Shown: in pieces, positions 1 through 8,823 of the stretch | Position numbering within the stretch: position 1 is the stretch's first letter | Layout: every line of letters begins with the position of its first letter | Assembly: GCA_965369385.1 (NCBI GenBank) | Contig: CBDUQP010000028.1 | Span: 1-29,489 of the forward strand | Direction: 5' to 3' | DNA from: CBDUQP01 sp965369385 | GTDB lineage: Bacteria; Planctomycetota; Phycisphaerae; SM23-33 | DNA: 29,489 nucleotides | The notes under the pieces: model-generated | Databases searched by the model: none | What the model was told of the DNA's origin: nothing | What the model saw: only the letters and a program-made list of their open reading frames with translations | Translations under genes and position numbers: made by a program

Positions 1-85
1 CGCACACCACGTGCCACTGCGGCTTGTCTCTTGCCGGCCACTGTCTTGCAAATGGGCGAACAGTTACCATCCCTATATAGCTGCT

Positions 86-3000
86 CTACGCCTTTGCCCC
101 TGGGGGGCTGGCCTTACGCAAACGAGTCAGCAGTACGCGCAGGAGTGTGGGCATTTCGAGATATGCCGGTGGCAAGCGCCAATGCACCGTGTGCCCATCA
201 GCCAGTCGCACAGTCCCCGCAGACCCTTCGAACAGCTTGTTCGTCTTGGACGTGTCTGGAATATCCAAAATCAGATCGGGGTGCTTCAATATGATGCTGC
301 GTATCCCCATCGCTGCCGCCAATACGCGCACTTCCACAATATCCATAAGCGTATCTATCTCCTCAGGCGCCTTGCCGTACACATCCACGAGATCGGCGCT
401 GAGCTGGCGAATGTCTGCCGGCGTCTTGCACGCTACCACGCGACGATACGTCTCCATTCGCAAACGCTGCGATGGAATGTAGTCCTTCGGGATGTAGGTA
501 TCGATACCAAGTTCCACGTGCATGGCAATGCGCTGCTCCTTGGGTTGGCCCTTCAGGCTTCGCACCTCATCTTCCAATAACTGGCAATACAACTCGTAAC
601 CGACTATCGCAATGTGGCCGCTCTGTTCCTTGCCCAGAATGTTGCCAGCGCCGCGAATCTCCAGATCACGCATCGCTATCTGAAAACCCGACCCAAGGTC
701 AGAGAAATCTTCTATCGCTTTCAAACGCTTAGCTGCATCGGTAGACACAGGCCGATGCTGAGGCATAAGCAAATAGCAATACGCGCGATGCTTGTACCTG
801 CCCACCCTGCCTCGAAGCTGATGCAATGCACTCAACCCGAACCGGTCCGAATCCTGGATGATCATCGTGTTGGCCGATGGAATGTCCAGACCAGATTCGA
901 TAATCGTCGTGCATACGAGCACGTCAATCTCGTGGCGAATGAACCTCCCCATGACCGCTTCCAGCCCGCGCTCGCCCATTTGCCCGTGCCCGTAGTCCAC
1001 ACGGGCATCAGGCACCAGCGATTGCACCAGACTCACCACAGATTCAATATTCTGCACCCGGTTATGAACCAGGAACACCTGGCCGCCACGATTGAGTTCG
1101 CGCTCGATAGCAGTGCGAATGAGTTCCGCGTCCCAGTGGCAGACTTCCGTGTGTATCGCACGCCTGTCCATCGGCGGGGTCGCCAGTGAACTGATATCCC
1201 GTAAGCCCAGCAACGCAAGGTGCAACGTTCGCGGGATTGGAGTCGCCGTCAGCGTGAGAACTTCCACCGAAGCCCGCAATGACTTCAAGCGTTCCTTGTG
1301 TTCCACACCGAACCGCTGCTCTTCGTCAATCACAACCAGACCCAAGTCGCCATAACGCACATCTTCGCTGAGTATGCGGTGCGTGCCTATCAGAATGTCT
1401 ATCTTGCTCCTGCGAAGCCGGCTGATGATCTTTGTCTGATCGGCGGCGGTGCGGAACCGACTGAGCACTTCTATCTCGAACGGGTAGTCGGCAAACCGTT
1501 CCGTGAATGTGCGATAGTGCTGGTCAGCCAGCACGGTCGTCGGCACGAGTACTGCCACCTGCTTACCGGCTTCTGCTGCCTTGAAAGCTGCCCGCATTGC
1601 CAGTTCGGTCTTGCCGAACCCCACATCCCCGCAGAGCAGGCGGTCCATCGGCTGAGCCGAAACCATGTCCGCGTCGATCTGCTGCATCGCGGTGACCTGG
1701 TCCTCCGTCTCGGTATACAAAAACTCGTCACAAAATTCCTGCTGCCACTTGGTGCTCTCAGGATAACTGTTGCCCTCGATCGATTCCCGCATGGCCTGCG
1801 TGCGGATCATGTCGGCCGCCATGTCGCGGACGGCCTCCATCACGCGTTCCTTCTGGCGACCCCACATGTTTCCGCCAAGCGTGCTCAGCCTCGGCCGGTG
1901 TTTGCCAGATCCGATATACTTCTGCACGAGATTGATCTGGCTTGTCGGCACATGCAACACCGCGTCCGAAGAGAACCTGAGCGACAAATACTCCTCGCGA
2001 CGACCGTCTTTCTCTATCGGGCGCAACCCGTCAAACCGGGCAATCCCGTGGGCCACGTGAACAACATAATCGCCGCACTGCAAATCCAGCAGCGTGTCGA
2101 TAGCCCGCGTAGCACGCACCTTGCGAATCTTGCGCACCTTTGTATATCGCCGGAACACTTCATGGTGCCCCACCACCACAAGCTTCTGCCCGGGCCAATA
2201 GAAACCGCTGCTAACATGCCCCAACTCAATATGCACGCAGCGTGCGAGCTTCTTGTGAGAAGACTTCATCATCTCTAGAAAACGATCCCGCTCGGCGTCA
2301 TTCTCGCAGTGAATCCACACCTCGGCAACATCGGTCAGATCGCTCAACTCCGCAAGCGCTTCGCGAGTGTTCAGTGATAGCTTCTGCAAACTGCGAACGC
2401 CCATATCGAAATTCTTCTCGGCCCCACGTGGCGCCTTGAAGGTATGCATCTCGGCGCATGCGAAGCGATCAATCGCACTGAACACGTCGTCCGGATTGCA
2501 CAACCCTACCGCTTCACTGGGCTGGTCATCGTCATCCGCCCCACGAAGCTTCATCGCCTCGCGAGTCGCATGGTCCTTCGCAGCAGCAGTCACACGCCGA
2601 TAGAGATTGTCCGCCAGGTCCTGTACCTCCGCGGGTTCCACCATGCAGACTATTGCGTCGGGCGGGAGATATTCGGTAAGAAGCGCCATCTCCCCGGCCG
2701 CCGAATCCAAACCGGTGGTGGGCGAGGTAATGTCAACGTGGTCCAACTGGTCGCTGCTGCGTTGCGTGTCCAGATTGAACCGGCGGATGGAATCTATCTC
2801 GTCGCCAAAGAACTCCAGACGAACGGCCTGCGTTGAGCCCATCGGAAACACGTCCACAATTCCGCCTCGCCGCGCGAACTGGCCCGGTTGATCGACCTGC
2901 TCCACATTCTCGAACTCCGCATCAACGAGCCACTCGATCAACTGCTCCGGTGGCATATCGTCGCCACGACGGCAAGTTAGCTTGCCCGCGGTAAGAGCGT

Positions 3001-3427
3001 CGCGAGTGGGAACTGGTTGTAGCAACGCCATGATCGGGGCCACGATGAAATCTACCGAGACTGATCGATCAGACGGCGGCTTGGATAGCAGAGTGCAAAT
3101 GTTCACGCGCTCAGCCGTGATCTCCTGCGAAACGTGATCCTCCCGCAAACTAGCCTCCCACGCCGGAAACAACTGCACACTCCGGCTGGAGAACAACTCC
3201 AGATCGTCGATCACTTCATCGGCATCGTCCAGATGCGTTGTCACGAACAGAACCGTTCGCCCAGACAACCGCCCAAGCACCGCCGCCGCCAACGCCGATG
3301 ACGAACCCCACATGCCCGATAACGCCACATGCCGCCCAGGCAATAGCGCATCAGCAGCCCCGCGCAACTCCTCGCAGCCGCACGCCAGAGCAAACATGTC
3401 GTTTGTAGATTCCTGCGCCGATGTCAT
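86..3427 (-). CDS. mfd: Mfd, transcription-repair coupling factor
   Basis: Superfamily 2 DNA translocase that releases RNA polymerase stalled at lesions and recruits UvrA for nucleotide excision repair. The 1113 residues are close to the usual length (about 1150). In order: a UvrB-like N-terminal module (roughly 1-330), an RNA-polymerase interaction region with YVVHVAHGIARFDGL at 454-468, then the helicase core with Walker A GDVGFGKT at 600-607, DEEQ at 701-704 and a motif VI QLRGRVGR. A TRCF-type C-terminal domain follows. The first ATG has no convincing Shine-Dalgarno sequence; an internal Met at residue 11 is an alternative. The gene diverges from galE, and a 12-bp inverted repeat sits just upstream of its start. 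The family call is secure. Confidence 0.97.
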   Translation of the reverse strand: MTSAQESTNDMFALACGCEELRGAADALLPGRHVALSGMWGSSSALAAAVLGRLSGRTVLFVTTHLDDADEVIDDLELFSSRSVQLFPAWEASLREDHVSQEITAERVNICTLLSKPPSDRSVSVDFIVAPIMALLQPVPTRDALTAGKLTCRRGDDMPPEQLIEWLVDAEFENVEQVDQPGQFARRGGIVDVFPMGSTQAVRLEFFGDEIDSIRRFNLDTQRSSDQLDHVDITSPTTGLDSAAGEMALLTEYLPPDAIVCMVEPAEVQDLADNLYRRVTAAAKDHATREAMKLRGADDDDQPSEAVGLCNPDDVFSAIDRFACAEMHTFKAPRGAEKNFDMGVRSLQKLSLNTREALAELSDLTDVAEVWIHCENDAERDRFLEMMKSSHKKLARCVHIELGHVSSGFYWPGQKLVVVGHHEVFRRYTKVRKIRKVRATRAIDTLLDLQCGDYVVHVAHGIARFDGLRPIEKDGRREEYLSLRFSSDAVLHVPTSQINLVQKYIGSGKHRPRLSTLGGNMWGRQKERVMEAVRDMAADMIRTQAMRESIEGNSYPESTKWQQEFCDEFLYTETEDQVTAMQQIDADMVSAQPMDRLLCGDVGFGKTELAMRAAFKAAEAGKQVAVLVPTTVLADQHYRTFTERFADYPFEIEVLSRFRTAADQTKIISRLRRSKIDILIGTHRILSEDVRYGDLGLVVIDEEQRFGVEHKERLKSLRASVEVLTLTATPIPRTLHLALLGLRDISSLATPPMDRRAIHTEVCHWDAELIRTAIERELNRGGQVFLVHNRVQNIESVVSLVQSLVPDARVDYGHGQMGERGLEAVMGRFIRHEIDVLVCTTIIESGLDIPSANTMIIQDSDRFGLSALHQLRGRVGRYKHRAYCYLLMPQHRPVSTDAAKRLKAIEDFSDLGSGFQIAMRDLEIRGAGNILGKEQSGHIAIVGYELYCQLLEDEVRSLKGQPKEQRIAMHVELGIDTYIPKDYIPSQRLRMETYRRVVACKTPADIRQLSADLVDVYGKAPEEIDTLMDIVEVRVLAAAMGIRSIILKHPDLILDIPDTSKTNKLFEGSAGTVRLADGHTVHWRLPPAYLEMPTLLRVLLTRLRKASPPGAKA

Positions 3428-3465
3428 ATATCACTGAACTTCAAAGCTCTGCGCGCACAAATAAC

Positions 3466-3493
3466 CATGAGATGTTTCCAAAAACATCTCATG
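3466..3493. repeat. 12-bp perfect inverted repeat upstream of mfd
   Basis: The arms CATGAGATGTTT (3466-3477) and AAACATCTCATG (3482-3493) are perfectly complementary and separated by four bases. The repeat lies 39-66 bases upstream of the mfd start codon. It could be a dimeric repressor operator or a hairpin in the mfd leader. There is no T-run on either side, so it is not a standard terminator. Confidence 0.75.
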
Positions 3494-3679
3494 ACTCCCG
3501 CACATTAGGTATTGTTCCAGGCCGTCGGGCCAATCCAATCGCCCGCCAGGCTGCACCGATAGTATCACCTATCAGTCCTGGACGCAAAACAGCGACCAAA
3601 AATGCGTCCTGCCGTATTCCTGTCATTATACAACAGTGGTCTTTGCAGCATCTTATACGCCACCCAAACACCAGATGGA

Positions 3680-3708
3680 TTGCAATGCCTCTGCCGCGTT
3701 TCTATAAT
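3680..3708 (+). promoter_or_regulatory. Sigma70-type promoter for galE
   Basis: A -35 element TTGCAA (3680-3685), a 17-base spacer and a perfect -10 TATAAT (3703-3708) lie 54 bases upstream of the galE start codon. The orientation and spacing fit a housekeeping promoter. It is predicted from sequence only. Confidence 0.75.
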
Positions 3709-3761
3709 CCACTGCTTATCATCTGCCCTGCCCGCCATGCGGGCCGAGGCGAGGAGACACT

Positions 3762-4748
3762 ATGAATGTATTGCTCACCGGTGGAGCGGGATATATCGGA
3801 TCGCACGTGGTGCGGGCACTTAGGGATGAAGGACATACGTGCGTAGTCTACGACAGCTTGGTCAAGGGCAACGCCGAAGCCGTCGGGAACTGCGAACTCG
3901 TGGTGGCAGACGTATCAGATGCCGATGCGCTGAGAAACACCATGCGCGAATACGAGATAGATACCGTTATCCACTTCGCGGCATTCATCGAAGCCGGCGA
4001 ATCGATGAGCAAGCCCGACAAGTACTTCCAGAATAATACGCTCATCGGCATGACTCTGCTGGATGCGATGCGGGATTGCGGAGTTAAGCGAATGGTGTTC
4101 AGCTCAACCGCTGCCGTCTACGGAACGCCCGAACGCACACCTATCGAAGAAAGCGACCGCCTCGATCCCATCAATCCATACGGTGCGAGCAAACTCTGCG
4201 TCGAGTTCATGCTGAGAGCATACGCCAATGCATATGATATGGGTTTCGTCGCACTCAGGTACTTCAACGTAGCCGGCGCAGACCCCGCGGGCGGAATCGG
4301 CGAAGCACATACACCCGAAACTCACCTCATCCCCCTGATACTCCAGGTACCGCTTGGGCAGCGAGAGAGAATCATGATCTTCGGCGATGATTACGACACG
4401 CCCGACGGTACGTGTATTCGCGACTATGTACACGTGTGCGATCTGGCAGATGCGCATGTGCTGGCTGGGATGGCTATCGAACCGGGGATGGTCAAGGTCT
4501 ATAACCTCGGTAATGGCGATGGCTTCAGCGTGAAGGAAGTTATAGAGACCTGCCGCAAAGTTACCGGACATCCGATTCCCGCCGAACTGGCGGCACGGCG
4601 CCCGGGCGATCCGGCGCGCTTGGTGGCATCGAGCGGACGCGCTATGACTGAGCTTGGCTGGCGGCCGAAGTATCCGAAGATCGAAACGATAGTCGAACAC
4701 GCATGGATGTGGCACAAATCGCATCCTCAACGATATGACAGCGTATAG
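3762..4748 (+). CDS. galE: UDP-glucose 4-epimerase
   Basis: Extended short-chain dehydrogenase/reductase that interconverts UDP-glucose and UDP-galactose using tightly bound NAD, feeding the Leloir pathway and cell-surface glycan synthesis. The N-terminal NAD motif is GGAGYIG (residues 7-13). The catalytic set is visible as SST at 114-116 and YGASK with Tyr140 and Lys144. RYFNVAGADP is typical of the family. The length of 328 residues is normal. AGGAG lies five bases before the ATG, and a strong promoter lies upstream. It is transcribed alone, divergent from mfd and convergent with the next gene. A related UDP-sugar epimerase activity cannot be excluded from sequence. Confidence 0.95.
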   Translation: MNVLLTGGAGYIGSHVVRALRDEGHTCVVYDSLVKGNAEAVGNCELVVADVSDADALRNTMREYEIDTVIHFAAFIEAGESMSKPDKYFQNNTLIGMTLLDAMRDCGVKRMVFSSTAAVYGTPERTPIEESDRLDPINPYGASKLCVEFMLRAYANAYDMGFVALRYFNVAGADPAGGIGEAHTPETHLIPLILQVPLGQRERIMIFGDDYDTPDGTCIRDYVHVCDLADAHVLAGMAIEPGMVKVYNLGNGDGFSVKEVIETCRKVTGHPIPAELAARRPGDPARLVASSGRAMTELGWRPKYPKIETIVEHAWMWHKSHPQRYDSV

Positions 4749-4817
4749 CGCGTAACGAAGACCACTGCGTGCTTATCATGGGGTGGTGCGCATCTTCGAG
4801 ATCCGCCGGAAAACCGC

Positions 4818-6704
4818 CTACAGGACACGATTGACTTCCTCAGCACTAACCCGGCCGCTGCGAACGTGCGACAGGGCTGCTGCCAACAGGGGACGCCTAC
4901 CGCTTGGTACATTGCCATTGCGAACTTGCGCAGCGGTACTTTCTTCCATGTACAGCACCCCGGCGATGTTCAGTTGCCCCGCATAGCCTGTATGCCCGCA
5001 ATGGTTACAACCGTTTGCCTCGAAGCCGGTTTCCGCCTGGCAAGGCTCGACTCCCGCCGATGCCAGCACCTGGGCGGCTGGGTCGATGGGTTTCTTGCAA
5101 TCCTCGCATAAGGTCCGGAATGAAGCCTGTTCCACGACCGCCAGCAGACTCCTGGAAAGGGGCCACGGCTCAAGTCCCATCGCGAGCAATTCTCCGAGAG
5201 CTTCCAAGGCGCTGTGAGCCTTCATCCCCGCAAGCACAAGAGCGCCGTCGTGCGCCGCATCAAACGCAGCCGCGGCGGCGAGAGGATCTCGAAGCTCCCC
5301 AGCCAGTATCACATCGGTATCTTCTCTGGCCAGGGCTTCGATAGCGGTTGCATATGTACATCCGTCGCGGCCAGCAGCGAGTGATTGGGCGACATCGTCC
5401 AGTCTCACTTTCGGCGATTTTTCGACAGTGGCCGCCGACCTGCCCGGCGCCAGTGCGCCGACGAACAGGGCATGCAACACCTGCGATCGTCCGGTGGCTT
5501 TGTCGCCGGTAACAACAATGAGCCCGCCATCGCCGGCAAGCAGTTGCTGCAATCGTTCTATATCGCCTTCCCACAGCCCGAGGCTTTCCATCGCCGGGGC
5601 GTTGCTGCGATCTGGAATTGCTATCACTGCCCGCCGCCCATGTAACGTAGACATTACCGACAGCTCCAACACCACCTGCCGGCCTGCGATCTCAACTTCA
5701 AACTCGCCGGTGACCGGTATATCGCCGGCGCTCTCGGCCAGTTGCGATCTGCGCATCACGTCGGCCACCATCAGATCGCCTATGCCATCTGGCAGACGTT
5801 TGGCGAAGTTAGGCTTGTTCTGCATGACACCGCATACGCGGTATTTCAGGTCCATTCCATTTGCGAAGGGCGTCAGATGAATTGCTTCTGCCCCGCAGGA
5901 GGAAGCATCTTTGAAGATTGCTTCCATGATCTGGGCTGCACATTGGGCGAATTTGTTTTCATGATCGGCGTCTTGGGGCGATGAGTCTGTTGTCGCAAAT
6001 GTGGGTTCTTCTTCGAGCGGCTCTTGCGGTTGCTCGTAGGAAGATTCCTGCTGGGGTTCTTCCGCGTGAGCGGGTTCGAACTCGAATTCTTCGTGCGGTA
6101 CTTCGTCGAATTCTTCAGCGGGCTCGCATTCGCCGAGCGTCCTTTCGTCGTCGTCCCATGGCTCGCACTCTTCGGCCAGGTATTCGCCTTCTTCGGCTTC
6201 GGTGATCTCCGGCAGGCACAGCGCGTCGCGTTCGGCATCAGTGACCTGGCCAAGTTCCACCGGTTTAACATCTATCGGTTGCTTCTCGGCGGCGACTGCG
6301 GGCTCGTCGAAGGCTGCTTGCGCAGGAGCAGGTTCGCCCGTAGGCTCGCGGAGGGTTTCGCGTGCCATTTCGGCGGCGATTTCCACGATGGATCGCTCTT
6401 CGGGATCGGTATGGAATGTGAAGGTCTCTGGCCCTGATGAGGCAACGGTCTTGTACTTGCGGGCGCTGACTTCCTTCAGAATTTCGGTCTGCTGATCTTC
6501 GGGAACGGTCGACTTGAATATCTCGCCGATATCCACTCCGCGCTGGCTGAGGAACTTGACGAGACTGCTTTCGGGTATTCTCGCACCACCATTGGGCAGA
6601 TTCTGATACTCCAACCAGTCTTTCTGCATCCACTCTACAACTGCCCCTGGCGTAGCACCCAGAAGATTCGCCACCTGATATGTTGTGAAAATACGCTCAG
6701 CCAT
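4818..6704 (-). CDS. HTH-domain protein with degenerate GspE/PilB-type ATPase domain
   Basis: I chose the Met at 6704 (628 aa) because AGGGA lies nine bases upstream; an in-frame start at 6731 is less likely. Residues 1-60 resemble an excisionase/MerR-like DNA-binding fold (TTYQVANLLGATPGAVVEW, then GGARIPESSLVKFL). Residues about 110-246 are a Glu/Pro/Asp-rich, probably disordered linker. The rest resembles type II secretion/type IV pilus assembly ATPases. A Walker-A-like GDKATGRSQ (400-408) lacks the invariant Lys. ILAGELRDP stands for the usual Walker B/Asp-box region. A zinc-type tetracysteine remains: CEDC (533-536) and CNHCGHTGYAG (566-576). The ATPase is therefore probably inactive or regulatory. 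No pilus or secretion genes are nearby. The function is unknown. Confidence 0.8.
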   Translation of the reverse strand: MAERIFTTYQVANLLGATPGAVVEWMQKDWLEYQNLPNGGARIPESSLVKFLSQRGVDIGEIFKSTVPEDQQTEILKEVSARKYKTVASSGPETFTFHTDPEERSIVEIAAEMARETLREPTGEPAPAQAAFDEPAVAAEKQPIDVKPVELGQVTDAERDALCLPEITEAEEGEYLAEECEPWDDDERTLGECEPAEEFDEVPHEEFEFEPAHAEEPQQESSYEQPQEPLEEEPTFATTDSSPQDADHENKFAQCAAQIMEAIFKDASSCGAEAIHLTPFANGMDLKYRVCGVMQNKPNFAKRLPDGIGDLMVADVMRRSQLAESAGDIPVTGEFEVEIAGRQVVLELSVMSTLHGRRAVIAIPDRSNAPAMESLGLWEGDIERLQQLLAGDGGLIVVTGDKATGRSQVLHALFVGALAPGRSAATVEKSPKVRLDDVAQSLAAGRDGCTYATAIEALAREDTDVILAGELRDPLAAAAAFDAAHDGALVLAGMKAHSALEALGELLAMGLEPWPLSRSLLAVVEQASFRTLCEDCKKPIDPAAQVLASAGVEPCQAETGFEANGCNHCGHTGYAGQLNIAGVLYMEESTAAQVRNGNVPSGRRPLLAAALSHVRSGRVSAEEVNRVL

Positions 6705-7105
6705 GTGCACGCTTCCCTGCCACACCGCCATTACCGATCATGTACCCCCCCTCAGCATTCGACGAAATTATATCCGAAGTTACTGAGAAATGGCGAACTA
6801 AAACTTTTCCATTATTGTGGTTTTCCCGAGTATGGGCCTTTGGCACCACGCTCGCTTGCAGGGGGTGCGCCCGCCGTTTCGCTATTAGCGAAGGAGCGCC
6901 AAGACACGGCTGATGAGATTTCCCTCCGTCCATATGCGTCAACTCCTCCGTAAATCACCCTCACTACTGCTCCGTCCAAACAGCAGTGCTCCAACAATGT
7001 TATGCTTCGTTTCCAGCAATAATCTCGGATACAGTGCTGGCGGTTACTGCGAACAGATTTGGACGCAATAACATCCATACCTGTCCGTCTTAGCTGGTAC
7101 ACAAA
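6705..7105. other. Gene-free gap between prfA and the HTH/GspE-like gene
   Basis: Four hundred bases with no gene I can support. Contents: the TATAAT at 6767-6772, and a compact set of complementary segments at 6838-6903. In that set TTGGC (6840-6844) pairs with GCCAA (6898-6902), and between them is a 7-bp hairpin TTCGCTA (6878-6884) with TAGCGAA (6886-6892). No canonical terminator follows prfA. Two short minus-strand reading frames cross it but look non-coding. Confidence 0.5.
6767..6772 (-). promoter_or_regulatory. -10 element upstream of the HTH/GspE-like gene
   Basis: Reading the minus strand, a perfect TATAAT lies 63 bases before the chosen start codon at 6704. No good -35 hexamer stands at 16-18 bases from it, so it may need an activator. 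It supports independent transcription of the HTH/GspE-like gene rather than read-through from prfA. Confidence 0.45.
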
Positions 7106-8209
7106 TTACAGATTCGACAACCGCAGGGCCTTGTCATAGGCCACCAATCCTTCGACGAGCGCATCCAACTCGCCTGCCAGGATATTATCCAGGTTGAAAT
7201 TGGCACCTTCCTGTCCTTCGCCCTTCAGCCGATGATCTGTGCAGCGATTTTGCGGGAAGTTATAGGTGCGCACGCGCTGGCTTCGATCGCCTGAACCGAT
7301 CATCGATTTTCTGACGGCGTCTTCGGCGGCCTGCTGGCGACTTCGATAGTATTCGAAAACGCGGCTGGTCATAATTCGCCGGGCTTTTGCGCGATTCTTG
7401 TGCTGAGACTTCTCGTCCCGCATTGATACGGTAATACCTGTTTCGTGGTGTTCGAGCTTGATAGCGGATTCGAGCTTGTTAACACTCTGGCCGCCGGGCC
7501 CGCTTGCACGGCATACGTGTTCCACAACATCTCGTTCCCAATCAATGTCGATATCAATTGCTTTGGGTTCGGGCAGCACTGCAACGGTAGCGGCTGAGGT
7601 GTGGATGCGCCCCTGAGATTCGGTTTTCGGAACGCGCTGCACGCGATGGCCGCCTCCTTCGTATCCGAGTCGGCTCCAGACGCCATCGCCTTTGATATTT
7701 ATCACAGCGTCACGATACCCGCCCATGGTACTTGGGCTGGCGGACAGGACTTCGTGTTTCCACCCTCTGATATCGGCATAGCGATTGTACATTTCCAGCA
7801 AATCGCCCGCGAACAGCGCGGCCTCTTCGCCGCCCGTGCCCGCACGAATTTCCACGAGAATCGAGTCGATATCATCGTCATCGCCCATCACGAGCAGACC
7901 TTTGATATCATCCATCGCGGTATCGGCCTGCGAGGCTAAATCGTCTATCTCCATAGCTGCCAGCTCTTTAAGGTCCCCATCGCCATCGGGGTCATCCAAA
8001 ATCGAGCGCGCATCGTCACGATCCTGACAGATCTTCCTGTATTGGCGGTACGGGTTTACGATCTTTGCCAGCTTCGAATGCTCTTTGGATAGTTCGATGA
8101 TCCTGTTGTGATTCGCAGCTACTTCGGGATCGTTCATCTTCTCGGCAACTTCGGACAGACGCGTATCGAGCTCGTCAAGTTTTGAAATAAGTGAGTCTGG
8201 ATTAGCCAT
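7106..8209 (-). CDS. prfA: Peptide chain release factor 1
   Basis: Recognises UAA and UAG in the ribosomal A site and triggers peptide release. The protein has 367 residues, close to the usual 360. The peptidyl-hydrolysis motif GPGGQSVNK has GGQ at 239-241. The stop-codon recognition tripeptide is PKT (194-196) inside QRVPKTESQGRIHTS, which is the RF1-type PxT rather than the RF2 SPF. AGGA lies eight bases upstream of the ATG. It follows rpmE in the same direction, a common bacterial order, but a strong terminator lies between them. The methyltransferase gene prmC, which often follows prfA, is absent here. Confidence 0.97.
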   Translation of the reverse strand: MANPDSLISKLDELDTRLSEVAEKMNDPEVAANHNRIIELSKEHSKLAKIVNPYRQYRKICQDRDDARSILDDPDGDGDLKELAAMEIDDLASQADTAMDDIKGLLVMGDDDDIDSILVEIRAGTGGEEAALFAGDLLEMYNRYADIRGWKHEVLSASPSTMGGYRDAVINIKGDGVWSRLGYEGGGHRVQRVPKTESQGRIHTSAATVAVLPEPKAIDIDIDWERDVVEHVCRASGPGGQSVNKLESAIKLEHHETGITVSMRDEKSQHKNRAKARRIMTSRVFEYYRSRQQAAEDAVRKSMIGSGDRSQRVRTYNFPQNRCTDHRLKGEGQEGANFNLDNILAGELDALVEGLVAYDKALRLSNL

Positions 8210-8314
8210 TTTTCACGTCCTGCCGATATGTCGGCTTTGGTCCCACCCAAGGTCCAACCAATTGGAAATCAAAGACTTGTATACTTAAGCGAAACAAACA
8301 CTTCTGCCTGAGCG

Positions 8315-8355
8315 CAAAAAACACCGACGGGAACGCGCAAAGCGACCGTCGGTGT
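8315..8355 (-). terminator. Intrinsic terminator between rpmE and prfA
   Basis: On the minus strand the arms ACACCGACGG and CCGTCGGTGT (8346-8355 and 8321-8330) form a perfect 10-bp GC-rich stem with a 15-base loop, followed directly by a run of T residues (8315-8320). It lies 18 bases after the rpmE stop codon, so prfA probably depends on read-through or its own promoter. Confidence 0.9.
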
Positions 8356-8372
8356 CCTTGAGATCTGGGTAG

Positions 8373-8588
8373 CTACTTCTTGGCGAAGTATTCTCCACCG
8401 AACTTGCGTTGGAATTTCTCCACGCGGCCGGCGGTGTCGACGAACTTCTGCTTGCCCGTAAAGAACGGATGGCAAGCGGAGCAAATGTCAGTTTGGATAT
8501 CGCCAGCTACCGAGCCGGTGTCAAACTCATTACCGCACGCACAACGCACGTGAGCCTGTTTGTATTTAGGATGAATGTCAGCCTTCAT
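8373..8588 (-). CDS. rpmE: 50S ribosomal protein L31 (zinc-binding form)
   Basis: Small protein of the large ribosomal subunit, 71 residues, the normal size. The start MKADIHPKY and the block ICSACHPFFTGKQKFVDTAGRVEKF are diagnostic of L31. Cys16, Cys18, Cys36 and Cys39 give the zinc-binding (C+) form rather than the cysteine-free form made under zinc starvation. GAGG lies nine bases before the ATG. A well-formed promoter lies about 40 bases upstream and a terminator follows, so it can be made as a single-gene transcript. Confidence 0.97.
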   Translation of the reverse strand: MKADIHPKYKQAHVRCACGNEFDTGSVAGDIQTDICSACHPFFTGKQKFVDTAGRVEKFQRKFGGEYFAKK

Positions 8589-8629
8589 GATGGTTTACCT
8601 CTAGTTTGTCATATATTGAGAAACGGCGA

Positions 8630-8658
8630 ATTATATTAGGCATTCGCCTTTCGATCAA
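8630..8658 (-). promoter_or_regulatory. Sigma70-type promoter for rpmE
   Basis: Reading the minus strand, TTGATC (8658-8653), a 17-base spacer and a perfect TATAAT (8635-8630) lie upstream of rpmE, leaving a leader of roughly 35 bases. Confidence 0.75.
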
Positions 8659-8823
8659 GCACAAACAGGCATAAAAGACCATCAATTGCCTAACATTACC
8701 CCCCAAGGGCACATCCGTCATGCGGTAGGATGCCTCGGAGCATTGGTCACCCAGTCGCTAAGCAGGATTAGCCCGACTCTTACCTATCACTATAACACAT
8801 TGCATAACATACCCTTACGCCTG

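Larger units (their letters stand above)
3428..3761. other. mfd-galE divergent intergenic region
   Basis: This stretch of 334 bases has no convincing gene. It holds a perfect 12-bp inverted repeat at 3466-3493 near the mfd start, a near-consensus promoter for galE at 3680-3708, and a short GC-rich inverted repeat GCCCGC-CAT-GCGGGC at 3730-3744 just upstream of the galE ribosome binding site. I see no obvious mfd promoter. Confidence 0.6.

Noticed and set aside
1298..2278. 326-codon plus-strand frame
   Set aside because: Antisense to the mfd helicase core; His/Arg-rich composition with no family resemblance.
6800..6905. Cobalamin-riboswitch-like fragments (GGTGCC, CGGGAAAACC on the minus strand)
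   Set aside because: The conserved core segments (CCGCxACTGT and the GCCACTG box) are absent, and the downstream gene is not a B12 or transport gene.
6697..6942. Minus-strand frame of about 80 codons with GGAGGAG upstream, overlapping the start of the HTH/GspE-like gene
   Set aside because: It runs through the TATAAT box and the hairpin region, and the product has low-information composition with no recognisable pattern. Left out, although the ribosome-binding-like sequence is noted.
6812..7102. 96-codon minus-strand frame starting just after prfA
   Set aside because: GTG start without a Shine-Dalgarno sequence, Cys/Arg/Ser-rich product and no resemblance to prmC, which would be expected there.
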